From contig NZ_JAHBZI010000001.1 of NCBI RefSeq assembly GCF_019635515.1, forward strand, positions 620,001 through 684,000: a stretch of 64,000 nt of DNA, given 5' to 3'. The notes below the pieces were generated by a model that was given only the letters and a program-made list of their open reading frames with translations, searched no databases and was not told the DNA's origin. A program made the translations under genes and the position numbers. Positions 43,819-51,574 of the stretch are shown here, in pieces. The stretch is from Sphingomonas sp. (lineage in GTDB: Bacteria > Pseudomonadota > Alphaproteobacteria > Sphingomonadales > Sphingomonadaceae). Numbering within the stretch: the first letter of the stretch is position 1; every line of letters starts with the position of its first letter.

Positions 43819-45972
43819 ATGTTCCCGCGAAGCTGTCTCTCGGTAGCCGGAACTGGGCCGACGGGCCTGGGGGCAATTACCCTGACCGGCGGCACGCTCA
43901 GCATCGGTGCGGGTAACGGCAATTCGTCGTTCGCCGGCACCATCTCGGGAACCGGCGCGCTTGCCAAGACCGGCACCGGCGCGCTGGTCCTAACCGGGGC
44001 CGCCACCCACAGCGGCGGCACCACCATATCGGGCGGCACGCTCCAGATCGGCACTGGCGGCACCGCCGGTTCGATCGCCGGCGCGATCGTCAACAACGGC
44101 ATCGTGGCGATCAACCGTAGTGATGCGGTGACGCTGGCCAATGCGATGTCGGGCACCGGCGGCTTCGTTCAGGCCGGTACCGGCGTCACCACGCTGACCG
44201 GCGCCAACAGCTACACCGGCGGCACGCTGGTATCCACCGGGCGCCTGCGCGGCGACACCAATTCGCTTGCCGGTAATATCCGCATCGATAGCACGCTCGA
44301 GTTCGCCCAGACGAGCAACGGTACCTATTCGGGCACCCTGTCTGGCGCGGGCCTGCTCGAGAAGACCGGAGCCGGCACGCTCGGCCTGACCGGCAACAGC
44401 GCGGGCTTCACCGGCGCGACGCACCTCATCAGCGGCGGATTGGCGCTCAACGGCCTGCTCTCGCAGTCGATCGTCACCGTCGGCACCGGCACGACGCTGA
44501 GCGGCACCGGCACCGCCGGCGGCCTGATCGTCCAGACCGGCGGCACCATCGCGCCGGGCAACAGCGTCGGCACGTTCAGCGTCGCCGGCAATGTCCAGTT
44601 CCAGGCGGGCTCGCTGTTCGCGGCCGAGCTCCAGGCCGGCGGCAGTGACCGGATCCAGGCGTCGGGCACCGCCCAGCTCAACGGCACGCTTCAGGTCAGC
44701 AATCTCGGCGGCAATTACGCTTTCAACAGCACCTATGTGCTGGTGCATGCCGATGCCGGCGTCAGCGGCACCTTTGCCACCGCCAATATCAACGCCTTCG
44801 GCCTGTTGTTCCGGCCGCGGCTGATCTACACCGCCACCGAAGTGCAGCTGTTCCTCGCGCCGAACATGCTGTCAGCGGTCATCAACGGTACGGTTCCGCT
44901 CACCTATAATCAGACCAGCACGATCGCCCGCATCGATGCCGCGGTCATCACCGGCGGCTACGACCCGCAGTCGCTGAGCGCGATCTACAGCCTGACGCCG
45001 ACGGCGATCGCCGCCGCTGCCGATCAGCTTTCGGGCGAGATCTATGCCGACGCCACCCGCGCCGCGCTAGAAGACGAGCGGCCGGTGCGCGAGGCGGTGC
45101 TGGGCCGGCTGGCGATGGCGGCCGATCGCGGTCTGACCGGCGGTGGTGCCTGGGGCCAGGTCACCGGCAGCTGGGGCGGCGCGCGCAGCGACGGCAACGC
45201 CGCCGGCTACGACGTCGATCGCACCGGTTTCCTGATGGGCGTGGATTTCGGTGACGCGACCGATAGCAGCGCCTGGCGCGCGGGCTTTACGGGACATTAT
45301 GCGCGTATCACCGTGCCCGCTTCGGCGCGCAACAGCCGGGCGACGATCGATCGCACCGGCGGTGGCATTTATGCCGGCGCGACGATGAACAGCTGGCGCG
45401 TCGGCGTCGGCGCATCTTTGTCGTCGCTCGATCTCAAGGCACGGCGCGACATCGCCGTGCCGGGCCTCTCCGCCACCGAACGCGGCACCCAGCGCGGTAC
45501 GATGCTCCAGACCTTCGGCGAGATCGGCTACCGCATCGATGCCGGCGCCCATGCCTTTGTCGAGCCCTATCTCGCCGGTAGTGTCAGCCGCGTCAGCTTT
45601 GGCGGCTTCACCGAAACCGCTGGCCCCGTCGCGCTTCAGGTCCGCGCTCAGAAGAGCGTGCTCGGCACCGCTGAGCTCGGCATGCGCGGCGAAACCGCGC
45701 TGGGTAGCGACCATGTGCGGCTGGGCGGCAATATCGGCCTGAGAACCGCTTTCGCGGACCGCTGGGCCAATCCGGTGATCGCACTGGCCGCGGCTCCGAA
45801 CCAGGGCTTCAACGTCCGTTCAACCGAGTTCGACCGCTTCGCGGCGACCGCGAACCTGAACCTCACCGTCGATCTCAGCGATCGGTTAAGCTTACGCGTC
45901 GGCTATAGCGGCATTCTCGGCAGCAGGACCCGCGAGCACGGCGCCCGCGCCACGCTCAATCTGAGGTTCTGA
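43819..45972 (+). pseudogene. Autotransporter lacking its signal peptide (5'-truncated)
   Basis: The open frame has 717 codons. Residues about 10-330 are passenger-type repeats (LTGANSYTGGTLV, GTGALVLTGAATHSGGTTIS), residues 230-340 are the junction region (TIAPGNSVGTFSVAGNVQF), and residues 440-717 form a complete autotransporter barrel ending in ARATLNLRF. No signal peptide exists: the frame begins MFPRSCLSVAG and enters a repeat within ten codons, with no good ribosome-binding site. A full-length protein would have hundreds more passenger residues. It is probably the 3' remnant of a larger gene, though an upstream fused start cannot be excluded. Confidence 0.75.
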
Positions 45973-45974
45973 GC

Positions 45975-46027
45975 AGGGCAGCCGGAAGTTCGGGTTTCTC
46001 AGGGCGGCCGGGAAGTTTGGGTTTCTC
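45975..46027. repeat. Tandem direct repeat just after the autotransporter
   Basis: Two adjoining copies of about 26-27 nt (45975-46000 and 46001-46027), both beginning AGGGC and ending GGGTTTCTC, differ at only a few positions. The second copy also has one inserted base. They start 3 nt after the stop codon. They could be remnants of a mobile element end or a slippage product. The rest of the gap to 46238 holds nothing recognised. Confidence 0.6.
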
Positions 46028-46238
46028 GCTGGTCCTGCGGCTATCCGCGAACAGGAAAATGGTGCCAGAAGAACACTCTAATCGGGCACCTAAGCAGCTA
46101 ATTTCGTTGCCATTTTTGCCGGCCGAAACTCGCCAAGACCATCAATAACGCCTCCAAAAATTCTGGCAAGTGCTGGACCTCCGCGGACGGTCGAAACAGT
46201 CCAACGGCGCCGTCCGACCTTTCGCGCTTCGCTCGGCC

Positions 46239-46871
46239 TCAAGCTCCTGTGCCGAAAAGCGGAAGCGTTTCGTCATGGCGCCCGGTGGACCAGCGCTCGG
46301 CCAGATTTTCACGGTAGAATTCGTCGTCGCCGAACAGGGGGCCGAGCGAAAGTAATGTGGCGCCTTCTAGCCATAGTGCGTGATCGTCCGCAGTGAGCAA
46401 GCGCGGCATCGTTGAGCTCAGCGGTTCAACGAGGGGATTAGCCTCAATGAGCACACCGGCGCATGCTCCATCTATACAAACCCCGGCCCATGCGGCCAGC
46501 GGGCGATCCCAGAGCCCGATCCAGCTGCGTGTGCACTGACCCGATTGCCCCGCCGGATAGGCAAAGGATTCGAGCAAGATCAGACACCGCGACATCAATG
46601 CCAGATCGCCGAGGCGAGTGGCGCTGCGCCAGAAGTCGCGCGAATAGATGACGCCGCGCTGTTTGGAGGGCACCGGATCGAAAAATGCCGTGGCTGGAAG
46701 ACCCCAGGCCATTGTCGTCAAGCGGCGAGCACCGTCTTCATCGGCAACGACTACCGGTACCTGCTCGCCGGTCCAGATCGATTCCGGCCAATCGAGCTTC
46801 GGATCGGGCTCAGCGTTGAACAGGCGGGCCATTTCCGAAGCCGCGCCCCGAGTGCGTAAAAGACAGGTCAT
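46239..46871 (-). CDS. SRAP/YedK-like protein with altered catalytic residues
   Basis: The 210-residue product keeps the order of SRAP (HMCES/YedK) motifs: a start rich in Arg, RRLTTMAWGLPATAFF (usual RWGL-P block), a central SRCLILLESFAYPA (usual RCLIPADGFYEW, with Glu), SWIGLWDRPLAAWAGV and SSTMPRLL (usual HDRMPVIL). The catalytic Cys2 is absent (the protein starts MTCLL), and the catalytic His is Ser. True SRAP proteins crosslink to abasic sites in single-stranded DNA. This one may have lost that chemistry. It is divergent from the DUF3800 gene with 82 nt between them. Confidence 0.55.
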   Translation of the reverse strand: MTCLLRTRGAASEMARLFNAEPDPKLDWPESIWTGEQVPVVVADEDGARRLTTMAWGLPATAFFDPVPSKQRGVIYSRDFWRSATRLGDLALMSRCLILLESFAYPAGQSGQCTRSWIGLWDRPLAAWAGVCIDGACAGVLIEANPLVEPLSSTMPRLLTADDHALWLEGATLLSLGPLFGDDEFYRENLAERWSTGRHDETLPLFGTGA

Positions 46872-46953
46872 AGGAGGCAGCCTCTATCGTCTACAATTCC
46901 CCAGCGACTCGCGTTATCGTTCCATATTTGTTCTTATGCGGTCGCTGGAGTCA

Positions 46954-47937
46954 ATGCCGCCTGTGACGCTTCACTTCTACATCGACGACAGCGGGAAGGA
47001 TGATCCGCCCGTATTCGTGCTCGGCGGCGTAGCGTTCGAGAGTGATCGTCTCGCGGCGTTTGAGCGCGATTGGAACGCCGCGCTCGCCGCACCGCCGGCA
47101 ATCGCCTATTTCAAAATGACCGAAGCCAAGGCCTGCCGCGGCGCTTTTCAGAATATACCGCCCGCCGAGCGGGACATTAAAGTGAAAGCGCTGGGCGAGG
47201 TGTTGCGGGAACATGCCGTTGCGACGCTCGCCGTGATTGTGCGCCACGAAGATTATCGGCAGGTCTACGCCGGTAAGATGATGCGCTGGATGGACCGGCC
47301 CTATCAGATCATGTTCCACCTCGCGATCGCCACGGCCTACAAGCTCTGTCAGGAACAGGGGTTGGGCGAGCAGGCTGAATTTGTTTTCGACCGGCAGCTC
47401 GAGCATGAACAGGCACTGCAGGATTCCTATCCTGCTTTCCGGCGCGGGATGGAGCCGGCGCTCGCCGCGTTTCTTCCGGAAGATCCGCGCCACGCCGACG
47501 ACAAGGTCGAAGTCGCGCTTCAGGCCGCCGACATGGTTGCCTGGCACGTCCGGCGATCGTGGCGGGATGGGCATAGAGCGCTCGCGTCGGCATCGACCGC
47601 CGGGCCTGCCATCGCCGCGCTGCCCGGCAAGCATGACCTCTTCACCGAGCAGACGCTTCAGTATCTCGCACAGATCGCGACCGGGACCGTGCGGCGAATG
47701 AACACTGTCTTTCCCTATGAGGCCGAGCGGATCGCCGGACAGTTCGACATGGCGGCGACCGTTGCCAATTTTCATCTGATGGCCGATGCGCGCCCGCTTC
47801 AGCCGGTGGAGCTCATTTCCTTCCCGGCCATCGGAACCGGCAAATATCTGCTTGTCCGTAGCTGTGCTCAACTAGACAGGCCGCATCTCCACAGGCGATC
47901 CGAAAACAGGTGCCTAGGAGCGGCGTCGGCGGCGTAA
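46954..47937 (+). CDS. DUF3800 family protein
   Basis: The 327-residue product has the family's hallmark YIDDSGKDD with flanking strands near its N-terminus and EVALQAADMVAWHVRR near residue 190, the two acidic motifs that give DUF3800 an RNase H-like, nuclease-type active-site pattern. Members are frequent in phage, defence and mobile-element contexts. The ATG at 46936 is an alternative start. The last 41 codons overlap a convergent zinc-ribbon frame, and the C-terminal extension after GKYLLVRS may be non-conserved. Confidence 0.8.
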   Translation: MPPVTLHFYIDDSGKDDPPVFVLGGVAFESDRLAAFERDWNAALAAPPAIAYFKMTEAKACRGAFQNIPPAERDIKVKALGEVLREHAVATLAVIVRHEDYRQVYAGKMMRWMDRPYQIMFHLAIATAYKLCQEQGLGEQAEFVFDRQLEHEQALQDSYPAFRRGMEPALAAFLPEDPRHADDKVEVALQAADMVAWHVRRSWRDGHRALASASTAGPAIAALPGKHDLFTEQTLQYLAQIATGTVRRMNTVFPYEAERIAGQFDMAATVANFHLMADARPLQPVELISFPAIGTGKYLLVRSCAQLDRPHLHRRSENRCLGAASAA

Positions 47938-48058
47938 TCCCGTCTTCCAGAATGGCGATCGCGACGGGCGCGCCGCAGGTCTTGCAGGCAACGCCGAGAT
48001 AGATCGCGTTGCCTCTCAGCTCCAATTCGATGGCACGGCCGATCGGTTCCATGCGCAA
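47813..48058 (-). CDS. Small putative zinc-ribbon protein
   Basis: The product has 81 residues with a CKTCGAP knuckle and two later cysteines (TCFRIACGDAAC), a pattern that could bind one zinc. YLGVACKTCGAPVAIAIL and the terminal ICRFRWPG look like a compact domain. It is convergent with and overlaps the 3' end of the DUF3800 gene by 125 nt, which lowers confidence in one of the two gene ends. No function is recognised. Confidence 0.5.
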   Translation of the reverse strand: MRMEPIGRAIELELRGNAIYLGVACKTCGAPVAIAILEDGITPPTPLLGTCFRIACGDAACLVEHSYGQADICRFRWPGRK

Positions 48059-48184
48059 TTCTCGCGATCATCCAGCGATTGGACAAGCGTCGTCCGCGCC
48101 TTCGTTCGCGGACACGCCATCATCATCCGTCTTATGCTTGGAGGAAAATCTCGCCGGCGGCGCCTGCCAGCCGGCGGCCGATCC

Positions 48185-49480
48185 ATGCAGGGGAACCGCC
48201 CAGTGGTCACGAGGGACGAACTGTATCGACTGGTCTGGTCCGAGCCGATGATCAGGATCGCCGAGCGGTTCGAGGTATCGGGGAGCTATCTAGCGCGCAT
48301 CTGTACTCTGTTGAACGTTCCGAGGCCAGAACGCGGATATTGGGCCAAGCTTGCCGTCGGCAAGGCGCCGCCTCAGCGTCCGCTGCCTGAAGCGCGCGCC
48401 GGCGATCCGCTGCAATGGTCGCGGGACGGCGAGCCTATCGCCGCGCCCAAGCCGGTTGCGCCCATACCGCGAGCTCCGCGAGCCAAAGCGTTGAAGATCC
48501 CTCGCGGTATGATCCATGCTCTGGTTCGGGGTGCGAGGACGCATTTCGAGAACGGGCGGCCGATCGATGAAGGCGCCTATCTCAAACCGTTCAAGCGGCT
48601 GCTGGTGGATGTTACCGCTTCGGCCGCTTGCCTGGACACAGCACTCGAGCTTGCGAGCGACCTGTTTAACGCGCTCGAATCGGTCGGCCACCGCGTGGTG
48701 CTCGCGCCGGCCGGAGCGCAGCTGCATCGGCAGGAAGTGGAGGAGCGCGAAGCGGGCGGAGCGCCGCGTGAACGCTGGCATTATAGCGGCCTCTGGGCGC
48801 CGTGCCGCCCGACGGTTGTGTATATCGGATCGGTGGCGGTCGGGCTCTCGGTTGTCGAAATGTCGGAGCATGTCACGCTCCGCTACGTGCGTGGGAAATA
48901 TATCCGGGAGCGGGATCATGTCCCTTCACGCCGGGATGGCCATACATGGACCACCACGCGCGACGTTCCTTCCGGCCGGCTGAGGATCATTGCCTATTGC
49001 CCCTATGGCCGGGTCACCTGGTCACAGCAGTGGCAGGATACGCCCAAGGCGTCGCTGCGCCCTGCGCTGAAAACGATCGTCGCCGCCATCGAGCAAGCCG
49101 CATCCGACCTTGTCGCGAAGCTGGAAGCGGCCGAACGGCGTGCGGAAATCGAACATCGCGAGTGGCTTGCCAAGCAGGAGCGATGGCGCCGCGAAGAGGA
49201 TCGCCGCCGCGTCGAGCAGGCCAACAGCGACAGCGACAAGCAGCTCCGCGACGTCATCCGGCAATGGTCGGACATTATGAGCGTCGAAGCTTTTCTCGCC
49301 GGTGTCCAAACGCGTGCTGAGGTTCTGTCCGGCGACGAGAAGGCCATGGTTCTTGAGCGCTTGGCGCTCGCGCGGGGATTTCTGGGGTCGCAGGATCCGC
49401 TCGACTTCTTCCGAGAATGGAAGACGCCGGACGAGCGGTACGAGTCTCGATATACGGAGGAGGAAGACGATCTGCGCTGA
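48185..49480 (+). CDS. Hypothetical protein with N-terminal winged-helix-like motif and C-terminal coiled coil
   Basis: The product has about 431 residues. The N-terminus TRDELYRLVWSEPMIRIAER and VSGSYLARICTLLNVPRP, then GYWAKLAVGKAP, is a widespread motif of uncharacterised proteobacterial proteins and has helix-turn-helix character. The middle is a mixed alpha/beta domain, and residues about 315-370 are a charged helix (LEAAERRAEIEHREWLAKQE) fit for a coiled coil. I chose the internal ATG 48185; ATG 48134 would add 17 basic residues. It is convergent with the pseudo-ImmA pair (8-nt gap). A DNA-binding accessory-region protein is the best guess. Confidence 0.65.
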   Translation: MQGNRPVVTRDELYRLVWSEPMIRIAERFEVSGSYLARICTLLNVPRPERGYWAKLAVGKAPPQRPLPEARAGDPLQWSRDGEPIAAPKPVAPIPRAPRAKALKIPRGMIHALVRGARTHFENGRPIDEGAYLKPFKRLLVDVTASAACLDTALELASDLFNALESVGHRVVLAPAGAQLHRQEVEEREAGGAPRERWHYSGLWAPCRPTVVYIGSVAVGLSVVEMSEHVTLRYVRGKYIRERDHVPSRRDGHTWTTTRDVPSGRLRIIAYCPYGRVTWSQQWQDTPKASLRPALKTIVAAIEQAASDLVAKLEAAERRAEIEHREWLAKQERWRREEDRRRVEQANSDSDKQLRDVIRQWSDIMSVEAFLAGVQTRAEVLSGDEKAMVLERLALARGFLGSQDPLDFFREWKTPDERYESRYTEEEDDLR

Positions 49481-49488
49481 TTGCCGAA

Positions 49489-50793
49489 TTAGACTGCTTC
49501 CAGCTGATCCTCGAGCGTCTCGCGCAGTACGCCTTTATAGGCGAGCAGGTTGCGCACCACATTTCGATGGACGCCAAAAAGCCGCGCCGCGCCGTCGATC
49601 GAACGCTCCGGGCGATTCACGTCGATCATCGTGCGCAGATCGTTGAACGGGCAGAGCAGGCTCTGTGCGAAGGCACGCTGGAATTTCTGGCGATCGGTTC
49701 GCGCGTCGCTGACCGGCCCAAAAGCGGACTGGTTCGTCCAGATCGCGTCTCCGAGCAGCCGCGCGATTTCAAAGCGGCGATCGACGACGGTGCTCGATTG
49801 AATGGCGACCTTTTCGCTCGTGCCCCTGGTGCGAAGACGCGCGGCATAGGGTAGTCTTCGCGCGGTCGCGGTTGCTTCCTTCAGCGTCTCCCAACGCGTC
49901 AGCAGCATGTTGGCGAATGCGGCGTCGCTGATCGGGCCATGATCGAGGCCGATGAGCTCCCGAACTTGAGCCGCCGCCGATTCGGCCAATTCCCAAGGGC
50001 TCGGATATTGGCGCGTGCCACGCGCAGGATCGACACGTTCGGCCAGCCCCAAATCGATTTCTAGCGGAGAGGCTTCTGATGCTTCGAGCACCTGCTCAAG
50101 CATGCGAGGGCTGTCCGCTCCAGGATAGGCGGTCGCCGCTTCCTTGACTTCTTCAGCACCGAGCGACGGCGCAAGGCGCAGCAGGCCTTCCACGACCGAA
50201 TCCGGCGCCTGATCGGGATCGAAGCCAAGGCAAGCTTCGAGCTTTCGCCACGCCGCAAGTTCTGCATCGCCGCGCTCAGTGACGAGCTGATCGACCAGCT
50301 CACGCAAGGTAGCCGCGTCGGCGGAGCGCGCGCAGTTGTCGCGTACGAGGTTGAAGAAATTGTCGATGCCGTGCTCGAACTGGTTGCCGGTTACCATCCG
50401 GACCCGCGAGTCGAGATATTGCAGCGGTTCTAGCGGTGTCCGCCGGCTGAGAGTCGGAGCGATGATCACGCGTTCGCCGCCGCTGTAGATCATCAATGGC
50501 GGCCACAAAGTACCGCCCGATGCCGAGGAGAGCTCGTGGCGCATGCGCCAATCCGGGGAAGGCATGGTCGTCGGATCGATCGGCTCGCAGCGGAGACGCC
50601 ACCAATGATCGGCAAACCAGAATGCGAGCGTTACCGCTGAACCACGGAAGAAGTCGCGATTGGTGCGTGTGGTCAAATCGGCGACGCGCGTCAGATAATC
50701 GCCGCCGAGACGGATTGCGATCTCCGCGACGTCTACCGCGTCAGCCGCCGGACTTTCCGGCCACGCCGCCTCGATTTCGAAGAAACCGCTCAT
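49489..50793 (-). CDS. Pseudo-ImmA/IrrE-like protein (degenerate metallopeptidase)
   Basis: The product has 434 residues. The C-terminal quarter follows the ImmA/IrrE plan: RRFEIARLLGDAIW stands where RRF-x-(I/L)-AHELGH is expected, then DRQKFQRAFAQSLLCPF (expected E..AN.FAA.LL.P), then a helix-turn-helix-like SIDGAARLFGVHRNVVRNLL. The HExxH zinc motif is replaced by RLLGD, so peptidase activity is unlikely. The N-terminal 300 residues match nothing I know. It overlaps the upstream gene by 4 nt (ATGA), so the two form a unit. ImmA-type proteins work with repressors in mobile elements and toxin systems, and a dead version could act as a sensor. Confidence 0.55.
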   Translation of the reverse strand: MSGFFEIEAAWPESPAADAVDVAEIAIRLGGDYLTRVADLTTRTNRDFFRGSAVTLAFWFADHWWRLRCEPIDPTTMPSPDWRMRHELSSASGGTLWPPLMIYSGGERVIIAPTLSRRTPLEPLQYLDSRVRMVTGNQFEHGIDNFFNLVRDNCARSADAATLRELVDQLVTERGDAELAAWRKLEACLGFDPDQAPDSVVEGLLRLAPSLGAEEVKEAATAYPGADSPRMLEQVLEASEASPLEIDLGLAERVDPARGTRQYPSPWELAESAAAQVRELIGLDHGPISDAAFANMLLTRWETLKEATATARRLPYAARLRTRGTSEKVAIQSSTVVDRRFEIARLLGDAIWTNQSAFGPVSDARTDRQKFQRAFAQSLLCPFNDLRTMIDVNRPERSIDGAARLFGVHRNVVRNLLAYKGVLRETLEDQLEAV

Positions 50794-51359
50794 GGCCTGT
50801 ATCGCTCCTGCGCCGCGCTCAGGATCGCGATCCCTTCATTCCTTGTCATCCGATCGCACATATATAGGTGTTCTTCGGAGGAATCGTAAACCCATCGCTC
50901 GAAGCGGGCGATGACCTTGGCTGCCATCGCGTCTCCAGGAAGCAGCGGATAGCCGTGATAGATGGCGCGGCCTGGATGCGTGATCCGGCCTTCAAACACC
51001 CAGCCTGTGGTATCGATCGTCCAGAGCGTCCGCGGATCATGCGGGGCGCCCTGATGCCCGATCAGGCCCGCGAAGATGCCTCGCCGTAAGAGGTCTGGGA
51101 TGCGGTGGATATCGTCAGGCGTGAATTGCGCATGTCCATCGCAATAGGTGGGATCGTCCGAAATCGCGGGGATCGGATCGAGGCCGAACGCGCGAGGATG
51201 AAGCTTATGCTTTGCATAGGGCTCATAGTCTGCCCGACCTGCCAGGCGTGCGAGGTCTTCCGCGAGCAATGGCAAGTCGGCCAGCTCCCGCTTGTCGTTA
51301 TCGCTTCGCCTCGGCGTCAAGGTGCGGCGTTCTGGCCTGCGAATTGTCACGATCGTCAA
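50790..51359 (-). CDS. Hypothetical protein, partner of the pseudo-ImmA gene
   Basis: The product has 189 residues, soluble, without signal peptide or membrane segment. Conserved-looking blocks are DPTYCDGHAQFTPDDIHRIP, GLIGHQGAPHDPRTLWTID and ARFERWVYDSSEEHLYMCDR, with several His and Asp residues that could be catalytic or metal-binding. It is transcribed first, its stop overlapping the start of the 434-residue gene. I do not recognise the family. The tight coupling suggests that both proteins act together. Confidence 0.6.
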   Translation of the reverse strand: MTIVTIRRPERRTLTPRRSDNDKRELADLPLLAEDLARLAGRADYEPYAKHKLHPRAFGLDPIPAISDDPTYCDGHAQFTPDDIHRIPDLLRRGIFAGLIGHQGAPHDPRTLWTIDTTGWVFEGRITHPGRAIYHGYPLLPGDAMAAKVIARFERWVYDSSEEHLYMCDRMTRNEGIAILSAAQERYRP

Positions 51360-51496
51360 GCACTCCGCCGGTGTCGCATCCTTGACCTATTATCCCGCGA
51401 CTTCCCACCTATGGACGAATATCGAAGGCAGAACCACATTTTGCGACCTGCGCCGCGGCACGAGTGTAGCAGAAATGCGCGCACCGCTTGAGGATG

Positions 51497-51528
51497 AAAG
51501 GCCGCCACGCTTTCGCGTGACGGCCTTT
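51497..51528 (-). terminator. Terminator of the hfaABD operon
   Basis: On the minus strand AAAGGCCGTCACGC, a GAAA loop and GCGTGGCGGCCTTT form a 14-bp stem with one mismatch, ending in a short T run, 47 nt past the hfaD stop. It also ends in CCTTT on the plus strand. The gap 51360-51574 holds no supported gene. Confidence 0.65.
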
Positions 51529-51574
51529 CCCGCCGGCGAGCTCCGGGGGGAAGAGCTCTGACCGGCGGCGCTGC

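Noticed and set aside
51292..51561. An 89-codon plus-strand frame between the pseudo-ImmA partner and hfaD
   Set aside because: It runs through the hfaABD terminator hairpin and overlaps the partner gene's start; no ribosome-binding site.
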